In this document: positions 1 through 8,705 of the stretch, piece after piece | Layout of the letters: the number at the start of each line of letters is the position of its first letter | How positions within the stretch are numbered: the stretch's first letter is position 1 | Assembly (NCBI RefSeq): GCF_014648815.1 | Contig: NZ_BMRV01000011.1 | Span: 1-64,000 of the forward strand | DNA length: 64,000 nucleotides | Source of the DNA: Streptomyces flaveolus | GTDB taxonomy: Bacteria; Actinomycetota; Actinomycetes; Streptomycetales; Streptomycetaceae | Direction of reading: 5' to 3' | Notes under the pieces: model-generated | The model's database searches: none | Seen by the model: the letters and a program-made list of their open reading frames with translations, nothing else | Told to the model about the DNA's origin: nothing | Position numbers and translations under genes: made by a program

Positions 1-105
1 CAGAAGGAGATCGGCGAACGCCTCGGCGTCTCCCAGATGCACGTGTCCCGGCTGATCTCGCGCCTGCTGGGCCGGCTGCGCGAAGGCATGCTCAGCACCC
101 AGTGA
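1..105 (+). CDS. SigB/SigF-type sigma factor, C-terminal end (partial)
   Basis: The frame is open from the first base of the window and ends at TGA 103-105, giving the last 34 residues of a protein whose start lies outside. The motif LGVSQMHVSRLISR is the recognition helix of sigma-70 region 4 as found in the SigB/SigF/SigG stress sigma family, which binds the -35 element. The neighbours support this: anti-sigma-like ATPase, PP2C phosphatases and STAS proteins follow at once, the usual partner-switching regulators of this family. Which of the many Streptomyces SigB paralogues it is cannot be told from this fragment. Confidence 0.85.
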   Translation, partial: QKEIGERLGVSQMHVSRLISRLLGRLREGMLSTQ

Positions 106-245
106 CAGTCCTGTCGGTTCTGCGACACGGGAGTGGGTCGGCCTTCTGTGCTCCACGGGGGAGTCACGCGACGGTTGTGCGGGATGGTGAGTTCGAGCTG
201 AACGGTTCACGGTTCCGGCAGGTACCTGCCGGCAGCGGTTCGCGG

Positions 246-662
246 ATGTCCTCCGTGACCTTCGAGCGGCATGCCTTCCGCGTCGCCGACGCGCGGAACT
301 TCGCACTCCGATTCCTTGCCGAGGCGCAGGGCGACGGTGAACCGGCGCTGCCGGCACGCGTGCTGGAGACGGCACAGCTGGTGGTGAGCGAACTGGTCAC
401 CAACGCGGTCAAGTACGGTTCCGGGCCCATAGGGCTGTCGTTGGGCCTGGCGGAGGACACGTTGTCCGTCACGGTCCGGGACGGGGAGACGACGCTGCCG
501 AAGCGCCGCCCCGCGGACCCGCGACGGGTCGGCCAGCACGGTCTGGAGATCGTCGCGGCGTTGAGCCAGGACCTCGAGGTGCAGCAGGAGGAGACCGGCA
601 AGCGCGTGACCGCGCGTATCGCGCTGGGCGAGCCCCGGGGCCTGCCGTTCGGACGAGACTGA
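246..662 (+). CDS. Anti-sigma-type ATP-binding protein (HATPase_c_2)
   Basis: A 138-residue GHKL-fold protein of the RsbW/SpoIIAB type, which as a family bind a sigma factor or phosphorylate a STAS partner. The N-box SELVTNAVKYG lies at about residues 48-58, the DG of the G1 box at 79-80 and the GQHGL loop at 96-100. The same frame is open back to a GTG at 102 that overlaps the sigma factor stop, which would add 48 residues without recognisable homology; I prefer ATG 246 because the domain begins there, though neither start has a strong ribosome site. Directly downstream of the sigma gene, it is a candidate cognate anti-sigma factor. Many Streptomyces GHKL proteins are orphans, so the partner is inferred. 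Confidence 0.75.
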   Translation: MSSVTFERHAFRVADARNFALRFLAEAQGDGEPALPARVLETAQLVVSELVTNAVKYGSGPIGLSLGLAEDTLSVTVRDGETTLPKRRPADPRRVGQHGLEIVAALSQDLEVQQEETGKRVTARIALGEPRGLPFGRD

Positions 663-895
663 CGTCAGGACACACCGTCGTACCGTCCCGGTCGGCGTGG
701 ACCTCCAGCAGATCGCACGACTGACGTACCACCGCGGTCGCCGGTCGGGCGGACGCCGCCACGGCCAGGTGCGGGGGCGTGCGCCGGGCGTCGGCCACGA
801 TGTTCTCCGGCAGGCTCCGCGTGTCGCACGGGCAGACGATCCGGGCCCGGCAGTGGCGAAGGCGACGTTGATCGCGGCGGTGCCGCCCCGCGGGG

Positions 896-1255
896 TCAGC
901 TCCGCAGGGCGGAGGCGGCCTCCTGGGCGGTGGCGTGGAAGGTGAAGACCTGGTCGAGTCCGACCACCTGGAAGACACGCATCTGGTCCGGCCTGACGCC
1001 GACGAGGCTGAGCGGTGAGCCGGTTGCCTGCGACCGCTGGTAGGCGGTGATGAGCACCGTGATTCCGGTCGAGTCGCAATAGGTCAGTCCGGTCAGGTCG
1101 ATGATCACGCCGGCGCTGTCGAAGGGGGCCTGCTGGACCGCCTCCGTCAGCACGGGGGAGCTGTGGTGATCCAGCTCGCCGGTCACCTGGAGGACGTACG
1201 GACCGGCCGGGGTGGCTCGGGGGGTGACGGTCAGCAGGCGTTCGGGCTCGGTCAC
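896..1255 (-). CDS. STAS-domain anti-anti-sigma factor
   Basis: A 119-residue single-domain STAS protein of the SpoIIAA/RsbV type. The motif LTYCDSTGI places the expected phospho-acceptor serine at residue 62, following the hydrophobic strand GVIIDLTGL. In the family the unphosphorylated form binds the anti-sigma ATPase and frees sigma; a kinase inactivates it and a PP2C phosphatase restores it. GTG 1253-1255 overlaps the TGA of the upstream phosphatase gene and has AGGAG 7-8 nt before it, so the two are translationally coupled. This makes the phosphatase its likely activator. Confidence 0.88.
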   Translation of the reverse strand: MTEPERLLTVTPRATPAGPYVLQVTGELDHHSSPVLTEAVQQAPFDSAGVIIDLTGLTYCDSTGITVLITAYQRSQATGSPLSLVGVRPDQMRVFQVVGLDQVFTFHATAQEAASALRS

Positions 1256-2580
1256 CGTTTCTCCTGAATGGGGGGTTCGGGCTGTGCGGGTACGGACAGG
1301 GCGAGCAGAGCGGTGTCGTCGCTGACGCCGTCGCCCAGGCGGCGCAGGAGTGCCTCGACGGACGCCAGTAAGCCGTCGGCGGAGCGGTCCTCGGCGTGAG
1401 CGTACGTGGAGAGCAGGTACCGGGTGAGGCCGCTCTCGTCGAGCATGGTGCCGTCCGGGGTGCGTGCCTCGGTGAGGCCGTCCGTGTAGAGCAGCAGGCT
1501 CTCGCCCGGTGACAACCGCGTGGTGGCCTGGACGAACTGCGGGTCGGGCAGCATGCCCACGAGCTGGCCGCCGGCGGTGGAGATCGGCTCCACCCGTCCG
1601 TCGGCGCGTACCGCGAGGGCGGAGGGGTGTCCGCCGCCCGCGAGAGCGACGCTGAACGAGCCGTCGGCCAGGGGCTGCAGCACGCCGAAGACCGCCGTGC
1701 AGTAGCGGGGATCGCTGCCCTGGTACTCGCCCTTGAGGACACTGTCGAGGTTGGACAGCGCGGCGCACGGATCGGGGTCGTAGATGGCGGCCGCACGCAG
1801 GGTGTAGCGGGTCAGCGAGGTCAGCGCGGCCGCCTCGGCACCCTTGCCGCACACGTCGCCGAGGAAGAACGCCCAGCGGCCGTCGTCGAGCGGGAACAAG
1901 TCGTAGAAGTCGCCGCCGACTTCGTGCGGGGAAGCCGTGTGGTAGGCGGCCGCCGCCTGGAGTCCGGGGACCGTCGGCAGGGCCGGGGGGAGCAGGGTGC
2001 GCTGCAGCGTCCGGGCGAGGCGTTCGGCCTCGGTACGCCGGTCGCGCTCGGCGGCGACCGTGCGGATGGCCGAGAGGCGCAGCTCGAGTTCGTCCATGAC
2101 CAGTGCGGCGAGGTCCTGCAGGGCGTCGAGCTGGGCGTCGGTCGGCGTGCGCGGCCGGGTGTCGAGGACGTCGACCGTGCCCAGACGCTGCCCGTCGGCC
2201 GTGGTGATCGGCGCGGCGGCGTAGAAACGGACGCCGATGTCGCCCCGGACGAGAGGGTTGGCGCGCGTGCGGGCATCCGTCGAGGCGTCGGTGACCACGT
2301 ACGGCTCGCCGTGCAGGATGGCGGAGGAGCAGAGGCCGGGATCGCGGCGCATCTCCGTGACACCCGTCAGCCCGTGGGCGGCCTTGAGCCACACCCGGTC
2401 GGTGTCCACGATGGCCACCGTGGCCATGGGGGCGTCGAAGATCCGGGCAGCCAGGCCCGCGATCCTGTCGAACGCACCGTCCGGAGGTGTGTCGAGGATC
2501 CGGTAGCGCCGGACCGCGTCGAGGCGTCTTCGCTCGTCGGACGCCCGTGGCAGGGGCACCCGCAGCGGACTCGTCGTCAC
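1252..2580 (-). CDS. GAF-PP2C (SpoIIE-type) serine phosphatase
   Basis: A 442-residue soluble protein. Residues about 25-165 form a GAF sensor domain (including RRYRILDTPPDGAFDRIAG, which starts many such domains), a short helical linker follows, and about 200-435 is a SpoIIE-type PPM phosphatase. Metal-binding motifs are visible: EVGGDFYD, FLGDVCGKG and GVSDDTALL. The family dephosphorylates STAS proteins, and the next gene, overlapping by 4 bp, is one. GTG 2578-2580 was chosen because a GGGAG ribosome site lies about 9 nt upstream and homology begins soon after. It is transcribed away from the giant hybrid kinase gene, with 162 bp between them. The GAF ligand is unknown. Confidence 0.9.
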   Translation of the reverse strand: MTTSPLRVPLPRASDERRRLDAVRRYRILDTPPDGAFDRIAGLAARIFDAPMATVAIVDTDRVWLKAAHGLTGVTEMRRDPGLCSSAILHGEPYVVTDASTDARTRANPLVRGDIGVRFYAAAPITTADGQRLGTVDVLDTRPRTPTDAQLDALQDLAALVMDELELRLSAIRTVAAERDRRTEAERLARTLQRTLLPPALPTVPGLQAAAAYHTASPHEVGGDFYDLFPLDDGRWAFFLGDVCGKGAEAAALTSLTRYTLRAAAIYDPDPCAALSNLDSVLKGEYQGSDPRYCTAVFGVLQPLADGSFSVALAGGGHPSALAVRADGRVEPISTAGGQLVGMLPDPQFVQATTRLSPGESLLLYTDGLTEARTPDGTMLDESGLTRYLLSTYAHAEDRSADGLLASVEALLRRLGDGVSDDTALLALSVPAQPEPPIQEKR

Positions 2581-2742
2581 CCTTACCGCTCCCTGCTCTT
2601 GCGTCCGTCGTGACACCGCCTGCCGGTGAGGCTCCCGGGCGGCCTGGCTTATCCTACGAAGCTGCCGGCGTTGGCGGGCAAGTCGGGCGGCGACCTCGGT
2701 GCACGGTGCCGCAGCGGGCAGGGGAAGAGTGGGAGGCGTCCG

Positions 2743-5700
2743 GTGACGCGTGCGCAGGACGGTGAGCACGGTCCGGCGGTGACCGCTGGTACAGGCGTGT
2801 TCGCCGCCGAGGCGGAGGTCGGCCGGGATCTCGCCGAGGTGGACTGGGCGTCGACCCCGCTGGGTCCCCCGGAGCAGTGGCCGCAGAGTCTGCGGACGGC
2901 GGTCAGCATCCTGCTGTCGTCGCGGTTCTCCATGTGGATGGCCTGGGGCCCTGAGCTGACGTTCTTCTGCAACGCGGCTTACCGGCGCGACACGTTGGGC
3001 CGCAAGTACCCCTGGGCGCTGGGCCGGCCGGCGCGCGAGGTGTGGGCGGAGATCTGGGACGACATCGGCCCCAGGATCGACACCGTGATGACCACGGGTC
3101 AGGCGACCTGGGACCAGGGCCTGCTGCTGTTCCTGGAGCGCTCCGGCTACACGGAGGAGAGCTACCACACCTTCTCGTACAGCCCGTTGCGCGACGACGA
3201 CGGCGCCGTGGTCGGCATGCTGTGCGTGGTCAGCGAGGAGACCGAGCGCGTCCTCGGTGAGCGGCGGATGGCGACCCTGCGCGACCTGGGGTCGGACCTC
3301 AGCGTGGTCCGCACCGAACAGGAGATGCTGACCTTCGTCGATCAGCAGCTGGGCCGCAATCCGCACGATCTGCCGTTCACGTTGACGTACCTGTTCCAGC
3401 CCGACGGCTCCGCGGTGCTCGCGGGCACGACAGGGATACCCGCCGGACATCCGGCCGCCCCCGGCATCCTGCCCCCGTCCGGCGGCGTCTGGCCGCTGGA
3501 GGAGGTGACTCGCGGCGACTCGGCGCTGGTGCCACTCGTCGGCGCCCCGTTCGCGGGCCTGCCGGCCGGAGGCTGGTCGGAGCCGCCCGCGCAGGCGCTC
3601 GCGGTGCCGTTGCTGCAGTCGGGCAGCGCGCCGTACGGACTCCTGGTGGCCGGTCTGAACCGGTACCGCGCGCTGGACGAGGGCTACCGCGGATTCGTCG
3701 AACTGGTCGCGGGCCACCTCTCGTCCGGGATCGCCAGCGCGCGCAGCTACCAGGAGCAGCAGCGGCGGGCGGAGGAGCTGGCCGAGCTGGACCGGGCCAA
3801 GACCACCTTCTTCTCCAACATCAGCCACGAGTTTCGCACCCCGCTCACCCTGATCATGGGGCCGCTGGAGGAACTGCGCGCACGCCTGGCGGACGCCGAG
3901 GCGCCGGTGCGTGAGGAACTGGACGCGATCCACCGCAACGGACTGCGGCTGGGCAAGCTCGTCAACTCGCTGCTGGACTTCTCCCGCATCGAGGCCGGCC
4001 GGATGCAGGCACGCTACGAACCGGCCGACCTGGCCGCGGTCACGGCCGAACTGGCCAGCGTGTTCCGCTCCGCCGTCGACAAGGCCGGCCTGACCTTCGA
4101 CATCGCCTGCCCACCGCTGCCGGACGAGGTGTACATCGACCGCGGCATGTGGGAGAAGGTGATCCTCAACCTGCTGAGCAACGCGCTGAAGTTCACCTTC
4201 GACGGCTCGATCCGCGTCACGGTCCGGGGCGAGGGCACCCACGCCGTCGTGGAGGTCGCCGACACGGGCATCGGCGTACCCGCGGCCGAGATGCCCCGGC
4301 TGTTCGAGCGGTTCCACCGGATCGAGACCGCCCGCTCCCGCTCCACGGAGGGCAGTGGCATCGGGCTGGCCCTGGTCAAGGAGCTGGTCGCCCTGCACGG
4401 TGGCACGATCACCGCCGACAGCACCGAGGGCGAGGGCACCCGCTTCACGATCCGCGTGCCGTTCGGCGCGGCCCACCTGCCTTCCACCGCACTCGTACCG
4501 GCCGACACCGGCCGGGCGGGGTCCGCCGCCGACTCCTACCTCGTGGAAGCGCTGCGCTGGCTGCCCGAAGGGGCGGCCGACGCCGAGGAACCGGCAACCG
4601 CGGCGGTGACCGGGGCCGGATCGCCGGGACAGGCCTCCGGTCCGGCCGTGCCGGCGCGGATCCTGATCGCCGACGACAACGCCGACATGCGCGGGTACCT
4701 CACCCGCCTCCTGCACGGGGCCGGGTACCGGGTCGACACCGTCGACGACGGTCTGGCGGCCCTGCAGGCCGTCCGGGCGGACGCTCCGGACCTGGTGATC
4801 AGCGACGTCATGATGCCCGGTCTCGACGGTCTGGCCCTGGTGTCGACGCTGCGCACCGACCCTCGGACCGCCTCCGTGCCGGTGCTGCTGCTGTCGGCCA
4901 GGGCCGGGCAGGAGGCTTCCATCGAAGGACTCCGGGCGGGCGCCGACGACTATCTCGTCAAACCGTTCGCCGCGGCCGAACTCCTCGCCCGGGTGCGGGC
5001 CAACGTCGAGCTGGCGCGGCTGCGCAACCACCAGGCCCGCTGGCGCAGCGCCCTGATCGACTCCCTGCAGGAGGCCTTCTTCGTCTGCGACGAGGACGGC
5101 GCCGTCACCGAGATCAACACCGCCTTCACGGACATCCTCGGTTATGACCCCGAAGGCCTGCCCTACCAGCCGGTCCATCCCTGGTGGCCGGACGCCGAGA
5201 CCGATCCCGAGGCACACCAGCAGGTCCACGACGCCTTCGCACAGCTGTTGGGCAATCCCAAGGGCTCGTACACCATTCCGGTCAGCCATCGCGACGGTCA
5301 CCGGCTGTGGGTGACGGCCACCTTCAACCAGGCCCACGATCCGGACACCGGCCGCCGGGTCACGGTCGGCACCTTCCGGGACGTCACCGCCGAGCACTAC
5401 GCGATCCAGCGCAAGAGCGCCCAGGCCGCCCTCAGCATGCGGCTCACCCAGGCCACCAGTGCGCCGGAGGCGCTGGCGGGGGTGCTGGACGAACTGAAGC
5501 ACCTGTGGCGGGCCGAGTGCGTCCTGGCGGCCGTCGTCGCGCCCGGCCAGGAACCGTCCGTGACCGCGACCGACACCGGTCTGCGCTGGCAGGACCTGCC
5601 CGTCGAGCGCCGGGACAGGCTCACCGCCTGGCTCGACCAGCCGTTGCTCACCCCGGTCGACGACGACACGGGTGCCGGCATCGCCGTCAACCACCCCGAC

Positions 5701-6906
5701 GGGACGATGGTGCTCTGGATCGACCTCGGGGGCCACCGTCCCTTCAACGGTGAGGATCAGCTGCTGCTGTCCCTGCTGGCCGGCCAGCTCGCCCAGGGAC
5801 TGGCGCGCGCGCACCAGATCGACCAGCAGCGCGAGACGGCCATCGCCCTGCAGCGCGCCATCCTCGGCCCGTCCGACCTGCCCGACGGCTTCGCCGTCCG
5901 CTACGAACCCGCCACCCAGCCCCTGGAGGTCGGCGGCGACTGGTACGACACCGTCAGGCTGCACGACGGACGCATAGGCATCGTCGTCGGCGACTGCGTG
6001 GGACGCGGTCTCGAAGCCGCCACCGTCATGGGCCAACTGCGCAGTGCCTGCCGCGCCCTGCTCCTCCAGGACGCGAGTCCCGCGCAGACCCTGATGGCTC
6101 TCGACCGCTTCGCCGCCGGCATCCCCGGCGCGACGTGCACCACCGTCTTCTGCGGCGTCCTCGACCCCGGCACCGGCCACCTCACCTACTCCAGCGCCGG
6201 GCACCCGCCCGGCATCCTCACCCACCCCGACGGCACCACCGCGCTCCTCGACGAGGGACGCTCCGTCCCCCTGGCCGTGCGTCCGGGCAGGCACCGCCCC
6301 GAAGGCTCCTGCACCGTGCCCGCGCGCGCCACCCTCCTGCTGTACACCGACGGCCTCGTGGAACGCCGGCGCCGCCCGCTGACCGCCGGCATCGACCAGG
6401 CCAGCGAGGCCGTCCAGGCCGGCCGCAACGCCACCGTCGACGACCTCGCCACCCAGGTCATGACGCGCCTCGCACCCACCGACGGCTACGACGACGACGT
6501 GGCCCTCCTGCTGTACCGGCACCCGGCGCCGCTGGACGTGGCCTTCCCGGCGGAGTCGTCCCAGCTCGCACCGGTCCGCAAGGCCCTGCGCAGCTGGCTC
6601 GACCAGTGCGAACTGCCCCCGCACACCGTCCAGAACGTCCTGGTGGCCGCGGGAGAAGCCTGTGCCAACGCCATCGAGCACGGGCACCGCGACGCTCCCG
6701 GAGACACGGTCCGGCTACGGGCCGAAGCCCTCGTCGACGACCTCCGCCTGACCGTCGCCGACACCGGCCGGTGGAAGACACCCCAGCCTGACCTCAACGC
6801 CCACCGTGGGCGAGGCGTGGCCCTGATGCGCGCGCTGATGCAACAGGTCACCATCACCTCCGGCGCGGCCGGGACCACCGTCGACATGCATACGAGGATC
6901 GCCTGA
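2743..6906 (+). CDS. Hybrid histidine kinase / receiver / PP2C phosphatase / anti-sigma ATPase
   Basis: A 1387-residue soluble multidomain regulator. In order: a PAS-like region (about 30-165); a GAF-like region (to 340); HisKA with the motif NISHEFRTP and phospho-acceptor His362; HATPase_c with N-box NLLSNALKF near 476 and ADTGIG near 506; a receiver domain starting ILIADDNADM near 641 with Asp688 in SDVMMPG and Lys in LVKPF near 738; a PAS domain (769-890); GAF (898-1025); SpoIIE-type PP2C with EVGGDWYD near 1062; and a C-terminal HATPase_c_2 (1267-1383) with EACANAIEHG. GTG 2743 has GGGAGG 6 nt upstream; the frame is open back to 2626 but that part lacks homology. The next gene, overlapping by one base, is a STAS protein. 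Kinase signalling and partner switching thus sit in one chain. The signal is unknown. Confidence 0.92.
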   Translation: MTRAQDGEHGPAVTAGTGVFAAEAEVGRDLAEVDWASTPLGPPEQWPQSLRTAVSILLSSRFSMWMAWGPELTFFCNAAYRRDTLGRKYPWALGRPAREVWAEIWDDIGPRIDTVMTTGQATWDQGLLLFLERSGYTEESYHTFSYSPLRDDDGAVVGMLCVVSEETERVLGERRMATLRDLGSDLSVVRTEQEMLTFVDQQLGRNPHDLPFTLTYLFQPDGSAVLAGTTGIPAGHPAAPGILPPSGGVWPLEEVTRGDSALVPLVGAPFAGLPAGGWSEPPAQALAVPLLQSGSAPYGLLVAGLNRYRALDEGYRGFVELVAGHLSSGIASARSYQEQQRRAEELAELDRAKTTFFSNISHEFRTPLTLIMGPLEELRARLADAEAPVREELDAIHRNGLRLGKLVNSLLDFSRIEAGRMQARYEPADLAAVTAELASVFRSAVDKAGLTFDIACPPLPDEVYIDRGMWEKVILNLLSNALKFTFDGSIRVTVRGEGTHAVVEVADTGIGVPAAEMPRLFERFHRIETARSRSTEGSGIGLALVKELVALHGGTITADSTEGEGTRFTIRVPFGAAHLPSTALVPADTGRAGSAADSYLVEALRWLPEGAADAEEPATAAVTGAGSPGQASGPAVPARILIADDNADMRGYLTRLLHGAGYRVDTVDDGLAALQAVRADAPDLVISDVMMPGLDGLALVSTLRTDPRTASVPVLLLSARAGQEASIEGLRAGADDYLVKPFAAAELLARVRANVELARLRNHQARWRSALIDSLQEAFFVCDEDGAVTEINTAFTDILGYDPEGLPYQPVHPWWPDAETDPEAHQQVHDAFAQLLGNPKGSYTIPVSHRDGHRLWVTATFNQAHDPDTGRRVTVGTFRDVTAEHYAIQRKSAQAALSMRLTQATSAPEALAGVLDELKHLWRAECVLAAVVAPGQEPSVTATDTGLRWQDLPVERRDRLTAWLDQPLLTPVDDDTGAGIAVNHPDGTMVLWIDLGGHRPFNGEDQLLLSLLAGQLAQGLARAHQIDQQRETAIALQRAILGPSDLPDGFAVRYEPATQPLEVGGDWYDTVRLHDGRIGIVVGDCVGRGLEAATVMGQLRSACRALLLQDASPAQTLMALDRFAAGIPGATCTTVFCGVLDPGTGHLTYSSAGHPPGILTHPDGTTALLDEGRSVPLAVRPGRHRPEGSCTVPARATLLLYTDGLVERRRRPLTAGIDQASEAVQAGRNATVDDLATQVMTRLAPTDGYDDDVALLLYRHPAPLDVAFPAESSQLAPVRKALRSWLDQCELPPHTVQNVLVAAGEACANAIEHGHRDAPGDTVRLRAEALVDDLRLTVADTGRWKTPQPDLNAHRGRGVALMRALMQQVTITSGAAGTTVDMHTRIA

Positions 6907-7202
6907 TGACCACCCCGCTCACGCTCACCCCCAGCCTGCGTCCCGACGGCGCGACGCTGCTGACGGTCGTCGGCGAGATCGACATGAGCAACACCGACGC
7001 CCTGGCCACGGCCATCGAGACGACCGACGGCCCTCTCGTCATCGACCTCACGGCCGTCGAGTACCTCGACAGCGCCGGTCTGAGCGTGCTGTTCACCCAC
7101 ACCGAACGCATCGAACTCATCGCCACGCCGCTGCTGGCCCCGGTCCTGAGCATCTCGGGGCTCGCCGACCTGACCACCGTGCACGGCCTCGACACGCCCT
7201 GA
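6906..7202 (+). CDS. STAS-domain anti-anti-sigma factor
   Basis: A 98-residue single STAS domain. VEYLDSAGLS carries the expected phospho-acceptor Ser56. ATG 6906 shares its first base with the TGA of the hybrid kinase/phosphatase gene, so translation is coupled. The inference is that the C-terminal ATPase and PP2C domains of that protein phosphorylate and dephosphorylate this partner. The output sigma factor is not evident; the SigB-type factor ending at base 105 is one candidate. Confidence 0.88.
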   Translation: MTTPLTLTPSLRPDGATLLTVVGEIDMSNTDALATAIETTDGPLVIDLTAVEYLDSAGLSVLFTHTERIELIATPLLAPVLSISGLADLTTVHGLDTP

Positions 7203-7240
7203 AAGCCGAGGCGGCGAGGAGCGGCGGCGCAAACAGCAAG

Positions 7241-7265
7241 GTCTCACCTGCGAGAACGGGGGTAA
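7241..7265 (+). promoter_or_regulatory. Predicted SigB-type promoter of the hemerythrin gene
   Basis: GTCT at 7241-7244 and GGGTAA at 7260-7265 are separated by 15 nt. This fits the pattern I know for Streptomyces SigB-family promoters, GNNT-N14-16-GGGTA. Transcription would start near 7272, about 37 nt before the hemerythrin GTG. No SigA-like pair was evident in the same gap. Confidence 0.6.
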
Positions 7266-7308
7266 TCGCGAGACCGGAACGCCCACCGCTCACAGCTGAG
7301 GAGTCACT

Positions 7309-7797
7309 GTGCCGTCCCACGACGTCGTCGAACTCATCCTTCACGACCACCGCCGCATGGAAGACCTTTTCCGCACCATGCGCAACGCGGAAGCCGACCG
7401 TGCCGCCGCTCTCGCGGAATTCGCGAACCTCCTGATCGCCCACGCCTCGGCCGAGGAGGACAAGGTCTACCCGGCCCTGCGGCGCTACAAGAACGTGGAC
7501 GACGACGACGTCGACCACAGCGTGCACGAGCACGAGGAGGGCAACGAGGCGCTGCTCGCGCTGCTGGAGGTGGAGGACACCGCTTCGCAGGAGTGGGAGG
7601 ACAAGCTCGAGGAGCTGGTCACGGCGGTCAATCACCACGCGGACGAGGAAGAGCGGACCCTGCTCAACGACGCCCGCGAGAACGTCGCCGACGAGCGCCG
7701 GGCGGAGCTGGGCAAGGCGTTCCACGAGGCCCGTGCGAGGTACCTGGAGTCCGACTGCGGCAGCGTGGAGAACGTGCGCAAGCTGGTGGCCGGTTAG
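7309..7797 (+). CDS. Hemerythrin HHE cation-binding domain protein
   Basis: A 162-residue cytoplasmic four-helix protein. Histidine/acid clusters typical of the di-iron HHE fold are present: LHDHRR (His12, His14), HASAEED (His45), HEHEEGNE (His73, His75) and NHHADEEE (His109, His110). Family members bind O2, NO or iron and are often induced under stress. GTG 7309 is preceded by GAGGAG at good spacing. The 106-bp gap before it contains a SigB-type promoter match, suggesting that the sigma pathway encoded nearby controls this gene. Its exact ligand is not known. Confidence 0.85.
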   Translation: MPSHDVVELILHDHRRMEDLFRTMRNAEADRAAALAEFANLLIAHASAEEDKVYPALRRYKNVDDDDVDHSVHEHEEGNEALLALLEVEDTASQEWEDKLEELVTAVNHHADEEERTLLNDARENVADERRAELGKAFHEARARYLESDCGSVENVRKLVAG

Positions 7798-7822
7798 CGG
7801 CCGGCCCCCGTCGGCGCGGTAC

Positions 7823-7848
7823 CCGGGCCTGCGGGGGCTCAGGCCCGG
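7823..7848. terminator. Bidirectional hairpin between convergent genes
   Basis: CCGGGCCTG (7823-7831) and CAGGCCCGG (7840-7848) form a perfect 9-bp stem with an 8-nt loop. It follows the hemerythrin stop and overlaps the stop codon of the convergent gene, so it could end both transcripts. There is no T-run, as is common in Streptomyces. Confidence 0.5.
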
Positions 7849-8600
7849 TGCGAGTTCCGGGACGTCGCCGGTGCCGGGGCCGGCAGCGGGCTCGTCGCCG
7901 CCCGGGTCACGTCGCCGACGAGCTCGACGACGTCCGGGCCGTACGCCTGCGAGTTGACCACCTTCAGCAACAGCACGAAGGAATTCTTGCCGTGCTTGCG
8001 CGCCAGCCGCTCGTGGTGCCGGGCGAGGTAGCGCGTGGCGGCCTGGTTGGTGATCGCGCGCTGGCCGCAGAACAGGAAGGCCGGGCGGGCCTCGCGCCGG
8101 TCGCCGGCGGTGAGGCGGGCCAGCATGACGTACTCCGTGACGCCCGGGTCCATCCGGTAGCGCTCGCCGCCTATCTGGAACGCGGCCCGGTCCGGGCCGG
8201 GCTCCGGGTCCACGTTGATCCGCACCCCGGGCAGCATCGCCGCCATGTGGGCCACCATCCGCCGGTTCGACCCGGGGCCGCCCACGCAGAACTCCGTGCG
8301 CTCGCCGAAACCCTGGTGGACCGCGTCCTGCGTGACCACCTGGACGTGCGCGCCGCAGTCCTTGATCAGCGCGGACAGTTCCAGCAGCGCGAACACGTCG
8401 AAGCGGTGCACCGCCGGTTCGGAGGCGGCGGGGTCCCGGTTGACGACGAGCAGCGACTCGGCGTTCTCCGGCAGGCCGAAGAACGCCTGCTTGCGGCGGA
8501 GTTTCCGCTTCCAGAGATACGTACGGGCGAGCCAGCCCAGCGCGGCGCTGATGCCCGTCGCCATCACACCCAGGACGATGTTGCGTACGTCGTCAGTCAT
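7839..8600 (-). CDS. Membrane-anchored protein of unknown function
   Basis: I do not recognise this 253-residue protein with confidence. Near the N-terminus (about residues 5-22, IVLGVMATGISAALGWLA) is one membrane segment followed by a basic stretch, WKRKLRRK, so the rest should be cytoplasmic. The soluble part has an alpha/beta look, with LLVVNRD and the glycine-rich FCVGGPGSNRR, which could be a nucleotide or ligand pocket, then a region rich in aromatic and basic residues (YLARHHERLARKHGKNSF). ATG 8600 was chosen over an upstream in-frame ATG at 8660 because the membrane segment begins just after it. It is convergent with the hemerythrin gene and divergent from gamma-glutamyltransferase. 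Confidence 0.7.
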   Translation of the reverse strand: MTDDVRNIVLGVMATGISAALGWLARTYLWKRKLRRKQAFFGLPENAESLLVVNRDPAASEPAVHRFDVFALLELSALIKDCGAHVQVVTQDAVHQGFGERTEFCVGGPGSNRRMVAHMAAMLPGVRINVDPEPGPDRAAFQIGGERYRMDPGVTEYVMLARLTAGDRREARPAFLFCGQRAITNQAATRYLARHHERLARKHGKNSFVLLLKVVNSQAYGPDVVELVGDVTRAATSPLPAPAPATSRNSHRA

Positions 8601-8705
8601 GGGCGCGCATGCTAGCGGTCGTCGGGGCGCCGGTGTCCGACGGGCCCCTGACGCGGCCATGACGATGATTTAAGCTGCCCGAACGGCCTTTCACTGGAGG
8701 TGCGG

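Noticed and set aside
663..895. Possible minus-strand coding remnant between the ATPase and STAS genes
   Set aside because: A stretch reads like protein (SLPENIVADARRTPPHLAV) but has no start codon with a ribosome site and no family match; a 233-bp gap is normal.
697..945. Short plus-strand frame
   Set aside because: Arg-rich low-complexity translation, antisense to STAS end, no ribosome site.
1252..6687. 1811-codon open frame on the minus strand
   Set aside because: Only its last 442 codons (from 2580) encode a known protein; the rest is antisense of the hybrid kinase and repetitive in composition, as expected at this G+C.
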